Part shown: piece by piece, positions 38,079 through 50,621 of the stretch
How the letters are laid out: each line of letters begins with the position of its first letter
How positions within the stretch are numbered: position 1 is the first letter of the stretch
Assembly (NCBI GenBank): GCA_033558025.1
Contig: JAUCEF010000019.1
Location: 1 to 64,000, forward strand
Direction of reading: 5' to 3'
Source: Phytophthora sp. 'mugwort'
Taxonomy: Eukaryota; Oomycota; Peronosporomycetes; Peronosporales; Peronosporaceae
Length of the DNA: 64,000 nucleotides
Translations under genes and position numbers: made by a program
The notes under the pieces: model-generated
The model's database searches: none
Told to the model about the DNA's origin: nothing
Seen by the model: only the letters and a program-made list of their open reading frames with translations

Positions 38079-39254
38079 ATGAGATGGAATAAAAAATCAT
38101 TATTTGCGATTCTTAATAATCATTTAATAGATTATCCTACACCTATTAATTTAAATTATTTTTTTGGATTCGGTTCGTTAGCTGGTATTATGTTAGTAAT
38201 ACAAATTTTAACAGGTATTTTTTTAGCAATGCATTATACTCCACATATTGATTTAGCTTTTAATAGTGTTGAACATATTATGAGAGATGTAAATAATGGT
38301 TGGTTAATTAGATATACACATGCAAATGGAGCATCTTTTTTTTTTATTGTTGTATATATTCATATTTTTCGTGGTTTATATTATGGTTCTTATATCACAC
38401 CAAGAGAAGCTATATGGTCTTCTGGTGTAATTATTTTTATTTTAATGATGGCTACAGCTTTTATGGGTTATGTTTTACCTTGGGGACAAATGAGTTTTTG
38501 GGGTGCAACTGTTATTACTAATTTATTTTCTGCAATACCCTTAATAGGAAAAGATATTGTTGATTGGCTTTGGGGCGGATTTGCTGTTGATAATCCAACA
38601 TTAAATCGTTTTTTTAGTTTACATTTTACATTACCTTTTATAATTGTGGGTGCCGTATTGATACATTTAATTTTATTACATGAAGTTGGTTCAAATAATC
38701 CTTTAGGTATTACATTAAAAAATGAAAATATACCTTTTTATCCATATTTTTATACTAAAGATTTATTTGGATTAATGATCTTATTTTTGATTTTCTTTAT
38801 TTTTATTTTTTTTTATCCTAATACATTAGGTCATCCCGATAATTATATTGAAGCAAATCCAATGAAAACACCTTTACATATCGTACCAGAATGGTATTTT
38901 TTACCGTTTTATGCAATTTTAAGATCTATTCCTAATAAAATTGGCGGTGTTATAGCTATGTTTGGTTCATTACTTATTTTATTAACAATACCTTTTACAA
39001 ATTCATCTGAAATTAGAAGTACAGCTTTTAGACCTATATTTAAAATTTGTTATTGGTTATTAGTTATAGCTTTTTTATTATTAGGTTGGGTTGGACAATG
39101 TCCAGTTGAATATCCTTATACTGAAATTGGTATTATAAGTATGATTTATTATTTTTTTTTTTTTATAATAATTATACCATTTTTAGGTAAATTAGAAACT
39201 TATTTAGTACGTTATAATATTAATAAAAAATCTTTAATAAATAAAAATAAATAA
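38079..39254 (+). CDS. cob: Cytochrome b
   Basis: Cytochrome b is the core of complex III and carries both b hemes. It is 391 aa from the ATG at 38079 (MRWNKKSLF). A TTG-initiated frame from 38049 is not preferred. Landmarks: [20 protein letters not shown], the heme helices with [16 protein letters not shown] and [19 protein letters not shown], the Qo motif [16 protein letters not shown], and [19 protein letters not shown]. Eight nt after its stop the truncated nad11 repeat begins. Confidence 0.99.
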   Translation: MRWNKKSLFAILNNHLIDYPTPINLNYFFGFGSLAGIMLVIQILTGIFLAMHYTPHIDLAFNSVEHIMRDVNNGWLIRYTHANGASFFFIVVYIHIFRGLYYGSYITPREAIWSSGVIIFILMMATAFMGYVLPWGQMSFWGATVITNLFSAIPLIGKDIVDWLWGGFAVDNPTLNRFFSLHFTLPFIIVGAVLIHLILLHEVGSNNPLGITLKNENIPFYPYFYTKDLFGLMILFLIFFIFIFFYPNTLGHPDNYIEANPMKTPLHIVPEWYFLPFYAILRSIPNKIGGVIAMFGSLLILLTIPFTNSSEIRSTAFRPIFKICYWLLVIAFLLLGWVGQCPVEYPYTEIGIISMIYYFFFFIIIIPFLGKLETYLVRYNINKKSLINKNK

Positions 39255-39261
39255 TTTAAAT

Positions 39262-40833
39262 TGTATTCATTGTACACGTTGTGTACGTTTTGCTAATGAA
39301 ATTTGTGGAATTGACGGTTTAGGTACAACAGGTCGTGGTAATAAAACTGAAATTAATTTTTATTCTTCAAATATTTTTAAATCCGAATTTTCTGGTAATT
39401 TAGTAGATTTATGTCCTGTTGGTGCATTAACTTCTAAACCCTATACTTTTAAAGCACGTTCTTGGGAATTAAAAAAAAAAGAGGGTATTGCTATTTTAGA
39501 TAGTATTGGTTCAAATATTAAAATTGATATTTTTAATAATGAAATTATACGTATTTTACCTAAAACTAATTTTAATATTAATAAAGAATGGATATCAGAT
39601 AAAACAAGATATTTTTTTGATAGTTTAAAATATCAACGATTAAAATATCCATTATTAAAAGATAATCAAAACAATTTTCATAGGATTTCTTGGTTAGATG
39701 CTCTAAATATTATTAATAAAAAATTGATAATTACAGATAGTTTTAATGCTAAAAGTATTATTGGTGATTTAACTGATTTAGAATCTCTTTTTTTATTAAA
39801 AAAAAATTTAAATAAATTAGGAATTTCAAATGTAAATTATGAACAATTTTTAAAAAATCGACAAATTAAGATAAATTCTGATTTAGCTTCAAATTTTTTA
39901 TTTAATAATACTTTAAAATCTATTGAAGAATCTGATGTTTGTTTAATAATTGGTAGTGATATTCGTCAAGAAGGTTCTATTTTAAATATTCATTTAATTA
40001 ATCGTTTAAAAAAAGGAAATTTTAAAATAGCATATATCGGTAATAAAATTAATTTTACTTATCCAGTAAAACATTTAGGATTAACTTTTAAAACTTTAAT
40101 AAATATTATTTTAGGAAAACATGTATTTTGTAAACAATTAAAAAAAGCAAAAAAACCTTTAATTATTATAGGTAGTAATATTTTAAATCAAAAAAATGGT
40201 TTTTTTTTATTATCAAAATTAAAAAATTTATCATTTATTAACCATAATATTAATTTCTTTAATTTTCAAACTTCTTTAATTAATTTTTTTGAAATTACTT
40301 TTCCAAAATCATTAAATATGTTAAATAATTCAAAATTATATTATTTATTTAATACAAATTTACAAAATAAATTAAAAATAACTAAAAATAGTTTTGTTAT
40401 TTATCAAGGACATCATTTTACTAAAGATGCTCAAAATTCAAATCTAATTTTACCTGGATTAACTTTTTTAGAAAAAAATGGAATGTATATTAATTTAGAA
40501 GGTTTTATTCAAAAAAATGAACAAATTTTAAATGTAAATATAGAACAACGTAAAGATTCTATAATTTATAGAAATCTTTATAAATTTTTATTAAATAAAA
40601 ATCAATCTAAATCAGAAGCTTTTTTAAAAATTAAAGATATTTTACCTTATTTATTAAAAAAAAAAATAAAAATTATTTATAATTTTAGTTTTAATAAAAA
40701 ATTTTTAAAAATTAATATTAATTTTTTAGATTCATTAATTAAAAATAATTATTATACAAATATATTAGAACAATATTCAAAAATATTGATTAATTCTAAT
40801 AAAATTTTCAAAAATCAATCAAAATTATTATGA
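39262..40833 (+). pseudogene. nad11: 5'-truncated nad11 (residues 146 onward)
   Basis: An uninterrupted frame from CIHCTRC to the TGA stop matches the C-terminal 78% of nad11. It lacks residues 1-145, hence the 2Fe-2S domain and the C98/C101/C107 motif. The break lies exactly at the repeat boundary with the cob flank. There is no in-frame ATG near the 5' edge (first in-frame TTG at 39724). It is most simply a repeat-end fragment, useful as template for gene conversion. Its TGA overlaps the nad1 ATG (ATGA). Confidence 0.9.
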
Positions 40834-41810
40834 TATACACAATTTTAAAATTTTTAATTTTCATATTACCTTTATTAATTGCTGTGGCTTATTTTACTTT
40901 AGTTGAACGTAAAATATTAGCTTCTATTCAAAGAAGAAGAGGACCTAATGTTGTAGGTACTTTTGGATTATTACAACCATTAGCTGATGGTCTTAAATTA
41001 TTCGTAAAAGAAACAATTTTACCAAGTAATGCTGATGTAATTTTATTTATATTTGCACCTATTTTAGCTTTTTTTTTAAGTCTATTAAGTTGGACAATAA
41101 TACCTTTAGGTTTTGGTATGTTTTTTACTGAATTAAATATTGGTATTTTATATTTAATAGCAATTTCATCTTTAGGTGTATACGGTGTTATTATAGGTGG
41201 TTGGTCAAGTAATTCTAAATATTCGTTTTTAGGGGCTTTAAGATCAACAGCACAAATGATTTCATATGAATTAACTATTGGGTTTTCAATTCTTTCAGTA
41301 ATTGTTTGTGCAAAATCTTTAAATTTAATTTCTATTATTTGGGCACAAAAAACGGTATGGTATTGTTTTCCTCTTTTTCCTATTTTTATAATTTTTTTTA
41401 TATCTTGTTTAGCAGAAACAAATCGACATCCCTTTGATTTACCTGAAGCTGAAGCTGAATTAGTTTCAGGTTATAATGTAGAATATTCTGCAATGGGTTT
41501 TGCATTATTTTTTTTAGGTGAATATGCTAATATGTTATTAATGAGTAGTTTAACTACGATTTTATTTTTAGGTGGTTGGTTAGCACCTTTCCCTTTTAGT
41601 ATAAATTGTATTAATTTTTTACCCGGATCTTTTTGGTTTAGTATTAAAATTTGTTTTTTTGTTGTTTTATTTGTAGTTGCTCGAGCTATTTTACCTCGAT
41701 ATCGTTATGACCAATTAATGCGTTTAGGTTGGAAAGTATTTCTACCTTTTTCATTATCCTGGTTTTTATATACTGCAAGTATTTTAATAAGTTTTAATTG
41801 GTTAATTTAA
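40830..41810 (+). CDS. nad1: NADH dehydrogenase subunit 1
   Basis: ND1 joins the quinone chamber to the membrane arm of complex I. The 326-aa product has eight spans with [39 protein letters not shown] and the strongly conserved [20 protein letters not shown], then [19 protein letters not shown] near the C-terminus. The start overlaps the nad11 stop by 4 nt, and nad4L follows 2 nt after its stop, so the three genes probably share a transcript. Confidence 0.99.
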   Translation: MIYTILKFLIFILPLLIAVAYFTLVERKILASIQRRRGPNVVGTFGLLQPLADGLKLFVKETILPSNADVILFIFAPILAFFLSLLSWTIIPLGFGMFFTELNIGILYLIAISSLGVYGVIIGGWSSNSKYSFLGALRSTAQMISYELTIGFSILSVIVCAKSLNLISIIWAQKTVWYCFPLFPIFIIFFISCLAETNRHPFDLPEAEAELVSGYNVEYSAMGFALFFLGEYANMLLMSSLTTILFLGGWLAPFPFSINCINFLPGSFWFSIKICFFVVLFVVARAILPRYRYDQLMRLGWKVFLPFSLSWFLYTASILISFNWLI

Positions 41811-41812
41811 TT

Positions 41813-42115
41813 ATGAATATTTTAAATCATTTTATTTTTACTTTTTTTTTATTCTGTCTTGGATTATTTGGTATAATTTTAAATAGACAGAATATTATTA
41901 TTATTTTAATGTCTATTGAATTATTATTATTATCAATTAATTTAAATTTTATTTATTTTGCAGTTTTAATTGATGATATAATAGGACAAGTTTTTTCTTT
42001 ATTAATTTTAACAGTAGCTGCAGCAGAATCAGCTATTGGATTAGCTATTATGATTATTTTCTTTAAATTATATGGAGATATTTCAATTTATAAAATAAAT
42101 TTATTATCATTATAA
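41813..42115 (+). CDS. nad4L: NADH dehydrogenase subunit 4L
   Basis: ND4L is a three-span membrane subunit of complex I. It is 100 aa from the ATG at 41813. A TTG upstream in nad1 is not preferred. Motifs: [33 protein letters not shown] with the conserved glutamate, and [18 protein letters not shown] with the second conserved glutamate. Its last codons and stop lie in the loop element of the central palindrome. Confidence 0.98.
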   Translation: MNILNHFIFTFFLFCLGLFGIILNRQNIIIILMSIELLLLSINLNFIYFAVLIDDIIGQVFSLLILTVAAAESAIGLAIMIIFFKLYGDISIYKINLLSL

Positions 42116-42225
42116 TAAATTTATTTTATAAATTGAAATATCTCCATATAATTTAAAGAAAATAAATTTATTATAATGATAATAAATTTATTTTATAAAT
42201 TGAAATATCTCCATATAATTTAAAG
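42061..42225. repeat. Central palindrome junction: element X, loop, X', spacer, loop', X'
   Basis: A 43-nt element X (42061-42103, the nad4L 3' end) is followed by a 12-nt loop (42104-42115) and the exact reverse complement X' (42116-42158), giving a perfect 43-bp hairpin. Then come AAAA, the self-complementary TAAATTTA (42163-42170), the inverted loop (42171-42182) and a second X' (42183-42225). The global symmetry centre is near 42143. The same junction sequence starts the window: positions 26-37 equal loop' and 38-80 equal X'. Confidence 0.95.
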
Positions 42226-42473
42226 AAAATAATCATAATAGCTAATCCAATAGCTGATTCTGCTGCAGCTACTGTTAAAATTAATAAAGAAAAAACTTGT
42301 CCTATTATATCATCAATTAAAACTGCAAAATAAATAAAATTTAAATTAATTGATAATAATAATAATTCAATAGACATTAAAATAATAATAATATTCTGTC
42401 TATTTAAAATTATACCAAATAATCCAAGACAGAATAAAAAAAAAGTAAAAATAAAATGATTTAAAATATTCAT
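42171..42473 (-). CDS. nad4L: NADH dehydrogenase subunit 4L, arm B copy
   Basis: Encodes the same 100-aa protein as 41813-42115. It faces that copy tail to tail across 55 nt of the palindrome junction. Confidence 0.98.
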   Translation of the reverse strand: MNILNHFIFTFFLFCLGLFGIILNRQNIIIILMSIELLLLSINLNFIYFAVLIDDIIGQVFSLLILTVAAAESAIGLAIMIIFFKLYGDISIYKINLLSL

Positions 42474-42475
42474 AA

Positions 42476-43456
42476 TTAAATTAACCAATTAAAACTTATT
42501 AAAATACTTGCAGTATATAAAAACCAGGATAATGAAAAAGGTAGAAATACTTTCCAACCTAAACGCATTAATTGGTCATAACGATATCGAGGTAAAATAG
42601 CTCGAGCAACTACAAATAAAACAACAAAAAAACAAATTTTAATACTAAACCAAAAAGATCCGGGTAAAAAATTAATACAATTTATACTAAAAGGGAAAGG
42701 TGCTAACCAACCACCTAAAAATAAAATCGTAGTTAAACTACTCATTAATAACATATTAGCATATTCACCTAAAAAAAATAATGCAAAACCCATTGCAGAA
42801 TATTCTACATTATAACCTGAAACTAATTCAGCTTCAGCTTCAGGTAAATCAAAGGGATGTCGATTTGTTTCTGCTAAACAAGATATAAAAAAAATTATAA
42901 AAATAGGAAAAAGAGGAAAACAATACCATACCGTTTTTTGTGCCCAAATAATAGAAATTAAATTTAAAGATTTTGCACAAACAATTACTGAAAGAATTGA
43001 AAACCCAATAGTTAATTCATATGAAATCATTTGTGCTGTTGATCTTAAAGCCCCTAAAAACGAATATTTAGAATTACTTGACCAACCACCTATAATAACA
43101 CCGTATACACCTAAAGATGAAATTGCTATTAAATATAAAATACCAATATTTAATTCAGTAAAAAACATACCAAAACCTAAAGGTATTATTGTCCAACTTA
43201 ATAGACTTAAAAAAAAAGCTAAAATAGGTGCAAATATAAATAAAATTACATCAGCATTACTTGGTAAAATTGTTTCTTTTACGAATAATTTAAGACCATC
43301 AGCTAATGGTTGTAATAATCCAAAAGTACCTACAACATTAGGTCCTCTTCTTCTTTGAATAGAAGCTAATATTTTACGTTCAACTAAAGTAAAATAAGCC
43401 ACAGCAATTAATAAAGGTAATATGAAAATTAAAAATTTTAAAATTGTGTATATCAT
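42476..43456 (-). CDS. nad1: NADH dehydrogenase subunit 1, arm B copy
   Basis: Intact and identical in protein to 40830-41810. Used here as reference to show that the copy at 331-1308 carries three single-base deletions. Confidence 0.99.
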   Translation of the reverse strand: MIYTILKFLIFILPLLIAVAYFTLVERKILASIQRRRGPNVVGTFGLLQPLADGLKLFVKETILPSNADVILFIFAPILAFFLSLLSWTIIPLGFGMFFTELNIGILYLIAISSLGVYGVIIGGWSSNSKYSFLGALRSTAQMISYELTIGFSILSVIVCAKSLNLISIIWAQKTVWYCFPLFPIFIIFFISCLAETNRHPFDLPEAEAELVSGYNVEYSAMGFALFFLGEYANMLLMSSLTTILFLGGWLAPFPFSINCINFLPGSFWFSIKICFFVVLFVVARAILPRYRYDQLMRLGWKVFLPFSLSWFLYTASILISFNWLI

Positions 43457-45024
43457 AATAATTTTGATTGATTTTTGAAAATTTTATTAGAATTAATCAA
43501 TATTTTTGAATATTGTTCTAATATATTTGTATAATAATTATTTTTAATTAATGAATCTAAAAAATTAATATTAATTTTTAAAAATTTTTTATTAAAACTA
43601 AAATTATAAATAATTTTTATTTTTTTTTTTAATAAATAAGGTAAAATATCTTTAATTTTTAAAAAAGCTTCTGATTTAGATTGATTTTTATTTAATAAAA
43701 ATTTATAAAGATTTCTATAAATTATAGAATCTTTACGTTGTTCTATATTTACATTTAAAATTTGTTCATTTTTTTGAATAAAACCTTCTAAATTAATATA
43801 CATTCCATTTTTTTCTAAAAAAGTTAATCCAGGTAAAATTAGATTTGAATTTTGAGCATCTTTAGTAAAATGATGTCCTTGATAAATAACAAAACTATTT
43901 TTAGTTATTTTTAATTTATTTTGTAAATTTGTATTAAATAAATAATATAATTTTGAATTATTTAACATATTTAATGATTTTGGAAAAGTAATTTCAAAAA
44001 AATTAATTAAAGAAGTTTGAAAATTAAAGAAATTAATATTATGGTTAATAAATGATAAATTTTTTAATTTTGATAATAAAAAAAAACCATTTTTTTGATT
44101 TAAAATATTACTACCTATAATAATTAAAGGTTTTTTTGCTTTTTTTAATTGTTTACAAAATACATGTTTTCCTAAAATAATATTTATTAAAGTTTTAAAA
44201 GTTAATCCTAAATGTTTTACTGGATAAGTAAAATTAATTTTATTACCGATATATGCTATTTTAAAATTTCCTTTTTTTAAACGATTAATTAAATGAATAT
44301 TTAAAATAGAACCTTCTTGACGAATATCACTACCAATTATTAAACAAACATCAGATTCTTCAATAGATTTTAAAGTATTATTAAATAAAAAATTTGAAGC
44401 TAAATCAGAATTTATCTTAATTTGTCGATTTTTTAAAAATTGTTCATAATTTACATTTGAAATTCCTAATTTATTTAAATTTTTTTTTAATAAAAAAAGA
44501 GATTCTAAATCAGTTAAATCACCAATAATACTTTTAGCATTAAAACTATCTGTAATTATCAATTTTTTATTAATAATATTTAGAGCATCTAACCAAGAAA
44601 TCCTATGAAAATTGTTTTGATTATCTTTTAATAATGGATATTTTAATCGTTGATATTTTAAACTATCAAAAAAATATCTTGTTTTATCTGATATCCATTC
44701 TTTATTAATATTAAAATTAGTTTTAGGTAAAATACGTATAATTTCATTATTAAAAATATCAATTTTAATATTTGAACCAATACTATCTAAAATAGCAATA
44801 CCCTCTTTTTTTTTTAATTCCCAAGAACGTGCTTTAAAAGTATAGGGTTTAGAAGTTAATGCACCAACAGGACATAAATCTACTAAATTACCAGAAAATT
44901 CGGATTTAAAAATATTTGAAGAATAAAAATTAATTTCAGTTTTATTACCACGACCTGTTGTACCTAAACCGTCAATTCCACAAATTTCATTAGCAAAACG
45001 TACACAACGTGTACAATGAATACA
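43453..45024 (-). pseudogene. nad11: 5'-truncated nad11, arm B copy
   Basis: Mirror of 39262-40833 with the same truncation at the CIHCTRC codons next to cob. The frame is open to the TGA stop. It lacks the N-terminal Fe-S domains. Confidence 0.9.
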
Positions 45025-45031
45025 ATTTAAA

Positions 45032-46207
45032 TTATTTATTTTTATTTATTAAAGATTTTTTATTAATATTATAACGTACTAAATAAGTTTCTAATTTACC
45101 TAAAAATGGTATAATTATTATAAAAAAAAAAAAATAATAAATCATACTTATAATACCAATTTCAGTATAAGGATATTCAACTGGACATTGTCCAACCCAA
45201 CCTAATAATAAAAAAGCTATAACTAATAACCAATAACAAATTTTAAATATAGGTCTAAAAGCTGTACTTCTAATTTCAGATGAATTTGTAAAAGGTATTG
45301 TTAATAAAATAAGTAATGAACCAAACATAGCTATAACACCGCCAATTTTATTAGGAATAGATCTTAAAATTGCATAAAACGGTAAAAAATACCATTCTGG
45401 TACGATATGTAAAGGTGTTTTCATTGGATTTGCTTCAATATAATTATCGGGATGACCTAATGTATTAGGATAAAAAAAAATAAAAATAAAGAAAATCAAA
45501 AATAAGATCATTAATCCAAATAAATCTTTAGTATAAAAATATGGATAAAAAGGTATATTTTCATTTTTTAATGTAATACCTAAAGGATTATTTGAACCAA
45601 CTTCATGTAATAAAATTAAATGTATCAATACGGCACCCACAATTATAAAAGGTAATGTAAAATGTAAACTAAAAAAACGATTTAATGTTGGATTATCAAC
45701 AGCAAATCCGCCCCAAAGCCAATCAACAATATCTTTTCCTATTAAGGGTATTGCAGAAAATAAATTAGTAATAACAGTTGCACCCCAAAAACTCATTTGT
45801 CCCCAAGGTAAAACATAACCCATAAAAGCTGTAGCCATCATTAAAATAAAAATAATTACACCAGAAGACCATATAGCTTCTCTTGGTGTGATATAAGAAC
45901 CATAATATAAACCACGAAAAATATGAATATATACAACAATAAAAAAAAAAGATGCTCCATTTGCATGTGTATATCTAATTAACCAACCATTATTTACATC
46001 TCTCATAATATGTTCAACACTATTAAAAGCTAAATCAATATGTGGAGTATAATGCATTGCTAAAAAAATACCTGTTAAAATTTGTATTACTAACATAATA
46101 CCAGCTAACGAACCGAATCCAAAAAAATAATTTAAATTAATAGGTGTAGGATAATCTATTAAATGATTATTAAGAATCGCAAATAATGATTTTTTATTCC
46201 ATCTCAT
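45032..46207 (-). CDS. cob: Cytochrome b, arm B copy
   Basis: Protein identical to the arm A copy. Start taken at the ATG encoding MRWNKK. Confidence 0.99.
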   Translation of the reverse strand: MRWNKKSLFAILNNHLIDYPTPINLNYFFGFGSLAGIMLVIQILTGIFLAMHYTPHIDLAFNSVEHIMRDVNNGWLIRYTHANGASFFFIVVYIHIFRGLYYGSYITPREAIWSSGVIIFILMMATAFMGYVLPWGQMSFWGATVITNLFSAIPLIGKDIVDWLWGGFAVDNPTLNRFFSLHFTLPFIIVGAVLIHLILLHEVGSNNPLGITLKNENIPFYPYFYTKDLFGLMILFLIFFIFIFFYPNTLGHPDNYIEANPMKTPLHIVPEWYFLPFYAILRSIPNKIGGVIAMFGSLLILLTIPFTNSSEIRSTAFRPIFKICYWLLVIAFLLLGWVGQCPVEYPYTEIGIISMIYYFFFFIIIIPFLGKLETYLVRYNINKKSLINKNK

Positions 46208-46254
46208 AATATGAAATGAAAAATTACCTAAAAGCAAAAATAATTAATAAAATA

Positions 46255-46821
46255 TTACATATTTATTTTATTATTCCAAGGATTATTAAATTCAAATAAT
46301 CGGTATTGTTGTGATAAATTAATGGGTTCATAAACAACACGTTTTTTTAATTCATTATAAAAAATTTCTAAAAAACCACTTAAAGGGAAATCTTTACGTA
46401 AAGGATGTCCTTCAAAACCATAATCTGTTAAAATCCGTCTTAAATCGGGATGGTATAAAAAAAAAATACCAAACATATCCCAAACTTCTCTTTCACACCA
46501 ATTGGCTGATTGATATATTTTTATAATTGAATCTACCGGTTGTAATTCATTAATTATTATTTTAATTTTTAAACGACTATTAAAACGAATACTTAATAAA
46601 TTATAAATTATTTCAAAACGTTTTTTTTTATTAATATAATCTATAACACAAATTTCTGATAATACTTTAAATTGAGTATTTGTATGATTTTTTAAAAAAA
46701 ATAAAATAGGAATTAAATTTTTTGTAGAAATATTTATACATAATTCATTTTTATATAAAGTATAATTTATTATTGGTAAAATCTGTAATAAATATTGACT
46801 AAATTTTTTTAATACTTTCAT
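46255..46821 (-). CDS. nad9: NADH dehydrogenase subunit 9, arm B copy
   Basis: Protein identical to 37465-38031. The upstream spacer to atp9 is one base shorter than in arm A. Confidence 0.98.
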   Translation of the reverse strand: MKVLKKFSQYLLQILPIINYTLYKNELCINISTKNLIPILFFLKNHTNTQFKVLSEICVIDYINKKKRFEIIYNLLSIRFNSRLKIKIIINELQPVDSIIKIYQSANWCEREVWDMFGIFFLYHPDLRRILTDYGFEGHPLRKDFPLSGFLEIFYNELKKRVVYEPINLSQQYRLFEFNNPWNNKINM

Positions 46822-46983
46822 AAATAAAAAATAATTATAAATATTTATAATTATAAATATTTTATATTAAAAAAATAAATAATTTTTTTTCTAAAATAAA
46901 TACTATAACCAGTATTAGTATATATATAACATAAAATACGATAAAAATTAATTTTTATCATATTTTTCAGGATTTAATTTTAA

Positions 46984-47235
<252 letters not shown>

Positions 47236-47449
47236 TTATTTAAAATATCTTAAAGAATAAACTTTTTTAGAATATTTAATTATATAAAAAATTTTAAATT
47301 ATATATAATATTATTATATACTTTAACTAATTTTAAATTAAAATATAATTTTATTAAAAAAAATTATATTAAAATTAATATAGTTAAAATAATTTTATAA
47401 AAATTTTTTTAATTTAATAACAATAAATTTTTTTATATTTTTAAATAAT

Positions 47450-47803
47450 TTACCATTCTAAAGCATCACTACACCAAATATAAATAAAACCTATAACTAA
47501 TTCAACTAAAAATTCAATCATAGTCCAAAATCCCCATGAAAAATTTGAACTTAAAGTTAAAACCCAAGGAAAAATAAAAACAGCTTCTAAATCAAAAATA
47601 ATAAAAAGGATAGCTACTAAATAAAATTTTACATCAAAAATTTTTCTAGCATCATCATAAGGATTAAATCCACATTCATAGGCTGTTAACTTTTCTAAAT
47701 CATCTTTTTGTTTAATTAAACTAAAAGATAAAATGAAAATTAAAATTGATAAAAATAAACTTAATATTAAGAATATAAAAATATTTGAATAATTTAATAA
47801 CAT
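47450..47803 (-). CDS. nad3: NADH dehydrogenase subunit 3, arm B copy
   Basis: Protein identical to 36482-36835. The open frame beyond the ATG overlaps trnD and is not part of the gene. Confidence 0.98.
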   Translation of the reverse strand: MLLNYSNIFIFLILSLFLSILIFILSFSLIKQKDDLEKLTAYECGFNPYDDARKIFDVKFYLVAILFIIFDLEAVFIFPWVLTLSSNFSWGFWTMIEFLVELVIGFIYIWCSDALEW

Positions 47804-47837
47804 ATTTATAAATTTTTTTAAATATAATAAATTTAAA

Positions 47838-47911
47838 CGGAAAAAACGGGACTTGAACCCGCGACTTATAGCGTGACAAGCTACCACTCTAACCAACTGA
47901 GCTATTTTTCC
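47838..47911 (-). tRNA. trnD(guc): tRNA-Asp(GUC), arm B copy
   Basis: Mirror of 36374-36447. Confidence 0.97.
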
Positions 47912-47947
47912 AATATAAAATATTATATCTTATTTTTGTATATTTTA

Positions 47948-48667
47948 TTAATGTAAATTTAAAGCATCATTTATATACATACACGTTAAAATCGTAAACA
48001 CATATGCCTGAATTAAAGCTACAGCAATTTCTAAACCAACCAATAATACAATAATTATTAATGGAATAAAATGTGCCATAAAAATAAAACTATTTACATT
48101 TAACATAGCCCAAGCAAAACCTGCAATTACTTTTAATAAAGTATGTCCAGCCATCATATTTGCAAATAATCGTACAGGTAAACTAATTACACGAAAAATG
48201 TATGAAACTAATTCAATAGGTACTAAGATGGGAACTAATGCTATACTTGCACCACTAGGTAATAATAAATTTAAAAAATTAAATTTATGTTTTTTAATTC
48301 CAATTAAATTAAAACCTAAATAAATTGTTAATGCTAAAGTAAACGTAATAATTAAATGACTTGTTATAGTAAAACTGTATGGAATCATTCCTATTAAATT
48401 ACATAATAAAATAAAAAAAAAAACAACAAAAATTAATGAAACAAAATATTTACCAGCTTTTCCTATACTAGAATAAGTTAATTCAATTGTAATATTAAAA
48501 ATCATTTCAAAAATTTGTTGAAAACGTGTTGGAATAAATTTAGTTTTTATACATGTAAATATATATAAATAAACTAAACCTATTACTAAAATTAAAGAAG
48601 CATTAGTAAATACAAAAGGTATTTGAAAAATAGGTAAAATTTCAAATTGTTCTAAAGGACTAACCAT
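47948..48667 (-). CDS. atp6: ATP synthase subunit 6, arm B copy
   Basis: Protein identical to 35618-36337. Confidence 0.98.
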   Translation of the reverse strand: MVSPLEQFEILPIFQIPFVFTNASLILVIGLVYLYIFTCIKTKFIPTRFQQIFEMIFNITIELTYSSIGKAGKYFVSLIFVVFFFILLCNLIGMIPYSFTITSHLIITFTLALTIYLGFNLIGIKKHKFNFLNLLLPSGASIALVPILVPIELVSYIFRVISLPVRLFANMMAGHTLLKVIAGFAWAMLNVNSFIFMAHFIPLIIIVLLVGLEIAVALIQAYVFTILTCMYINDALNLH

Positions 48668-48691
48668 AAAAATTATTAATTTTTTAATAAA

Positions 48692-49606
48692 TTAATTACC
48701 TCCCCACCAGTAAACTGCTACAAATAAAAATAACCAAACAACATCTACAAAATGCCAATACCAAGCTGCAGCTTCAAAACCGAAATGATGTTGTTTTGTA
48801 AAATGATGATTAATTAATCTAATAGTACTTACTATAATAAAAATAGTACCTACAATAACGTGAATACCATGAAAACCTGTTAATAAAAAAAAAGTTGTAC
48901 CATAAATACTATCAGAAATTGAAAAAGTACTTTCAATATATTCATAGGCTTGAATTAAAGTAAAAAAAAAAGCTAATAAAATTGTAATAATTAAACTTAA
49001 AATAGCATTTTTTCTATCACCAAAAACTATTGAATGGTGTGCCCAAGTAATAGTTGCCCCAGATGATAATAATATTACAGTATTTAATAAAGGAATACCC
49101 CAAGCATTAACAGTTTCAATACCTAATGGTGGCCATAAAGATCCAATTTCAGGTGTTGGTGCTAAAGCTGAATGAAAAAAAGCCCAAAAAAAACTAACAA
49201 AAAATAGTAATTCACTAAAAATAAATAAAAGCATACCATTTCTTAAACCTAATTGTACTTGTTTAGTATGTTGACCTTCATATACAGCTTCTCTAACTAT
49301 ATCACGAAACCAAGTATACATTGTTAAAATAATCATTAAAAATCCTGTTAAAATTAAGAAATTACTGCCAATATAACCATGAAAATACATAGCACCACCA
49401 AAAGTTAAAAAAAAAAGTCCAAAAGAAATTATAAAAGGCCAAGGACTTGGATCTACTAAATGATAAGGATGTTTTTGTGTATTTTGTATATTATTACTAA
49501 TTTCTTTTAAAATTTTTAAATCATTTTGAAATTTATCGATATTAGAATCATTTGTTGTAGTTTCTATTTGTAAATTTTTTTTATTAATATAATAATAATT
49601 TTTCAT
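48692..49606 (-). CDS. cox3: Cytochrome c oxidase subunit III, arm B copy
   Basis: Protein identical to 34679-35593, with the same N-terminal extension. Confidence 0.99.
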   Translation of the reverse strand: MKNYYYINKKNLQIETTTNDSNIDKFQNDLKILKEISNNIQNTQKHPYHLVDPSPWPFIISFGLFFLTFGGAMYFHGYIGSNFLILTGFLMIILTMYTWFRDIVREAVYEGQHTKQVQLGLRNGMLLFIFSELLFFVSFFWAFFHSALAPTPEIGSLWPPLGIETVNAWGIPLLNTVILLSSGATITWAHHSIVFGDRKNAILSLIITILLAFFFTLIQAYEYIESTFSISDSIYGTTFFLLTGFHGIHVIVGTIFIIVSTIRLINHHFTKQHHFGFEAAAWYWHFVDVVWLFLFVAVYWWGGN

Positions 49607-49666
49607 AAGAATTTTATAATTTGTAATAATTAATTATTTAATGATAAATAATGTATTTTAAAAAAA

Positions 49667-50098
49667 TTAATCAAAAATAAGATTAAATTTTAATTTTTTT
49701 ATATTTTTATAATATTGTTTTTTTGTATTGATTGTTTTACTTTTATTTTTTGAAGTTTGAATAATTTCGTTTGTTATGTTTTTTAAATTTGCATTTAAAA
49801 GTAACCACGATATCGATTTTTTAATTTGTTTATCTTCATTTAAAAGCATTAAAAAATATCTATCTTTTTTTTTTTTTTTTTTATTTCGTTTTTTATTTGG
49901 AATACTTATTGCTTTTAATTTCGGTAATAAATTTTCAATTGATTTAAATAAAATAAAATTCGGTTTTTGTTTTGTAATTTTTTTTAAAGTAATTAAAATA
50001 TTTATAAATATGTTTTCAGAACAAGTTTTTTTTCCTTTTTTTAATAACATATTTATAAATAATTTTTTTATTTTATACTCTTCGTATTTTAGTTCCAT
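49667..50098 (-). CDS. rps7: Ribosomal protein S7, arm B copy
   Basis: Protein identical to 34187-34618. It overlaps rps12 by 26 nt. Confidence 0.9.
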   Translation of the reverse strand: MELKYEEYKIKKLFINMLLKKGKKTCSENIFINILITLKKITKQKPNFILFKSIENLLPKLKAISIPNKKRNKKKKKKDRYFLMLLNEDKQIKKSISWLLLNANLKNITNEIIQTSKNKSKTINTKKQYYKNIKKLKFNLIFD

Positions 50099-50453
50099 AT
50101 TTTGATCTTGATGTTTTTCGAGAATAAATCCCTAATAAATCATATTTACCACGAATTACATGATATTTTACTCCAGGTAAATCTTTTACACGACCTCCTC
50201 TAACTAATACTATTGAATGTTCTTGTAAAGTATGACCAATACCTGGAATATAAGTAATTATTGTATACCTACTAGATAGGTGTACTTTTGCTACTTTACG
50301 CATAGCAGAATTTGGTTTTTTAGGTGTTGTATTATAAACTTTTAAACAAATACCTTTACGTTGAGGACATTGTTTTAAAGCTGGACTTTTATTTCTTTTT
50401 TTTTTTTCTAAACGTTTTTGTTTTTTTAAAAATAATTGATTAATTGTTGACAT
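50073..50453 (-). CDS. rps12: Ribosomal protein S12, arm B copy
   Basis: Protein identical to 33832-34212. Start at the ATG after trnV. Confidence 0.98.
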   Translation of the reverse strand: MSTINQLFLKKQKRLEKKKRNKSPALKQCPQRKGICLKVYNTTPKKPNSAMRKVAKVHLSSRYTIITYIPGIGHTLQEHSIVLVRGGRVKDLPGVKYHVIRGKYDLLGIYSRKTSRSKYGTKIRRV

Positions 50454-50469
50454 ATTATTTGTTATTTTA

Positions 50470-50544
50470 TTGAATAATAACGGACTCGAACCGCTAACAT
50501 TTTCGGTGTAAACGAAATACTCTACCAATTGAGTTAATTATTCA
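50470..50544 (-). tRNA. trnV(uac): tRNA-Val(UAC), arm B copy
   Basis: Mirror of 33741-33815. Confidence 0.95.
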
Positions 50545-50545
50545 T

Positions 50546-50619
50546 TGGGCCTAAGTAGATTTGAACTACTGACTTTACACTTATCAGGCGTATACTCTAA
50601 CCAACTGAGTTATAGGCCC
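50546..50619 (-). tRNA. trnI(gau): tRNA-Ile(GAU), arm B copy
   Basis: Mirror of 33666-33739. Confidence 0.96.
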
Positions 50620-50621
50620 TT

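Noticed and set aside
39724..40833. TTG-initiated 369-aa nad11 as an independent functional gene
   Set aside because: The frame is open up to the repeat boundary and the protein would lack the Fe-S domains. Better explained as a truncated repeat copy.
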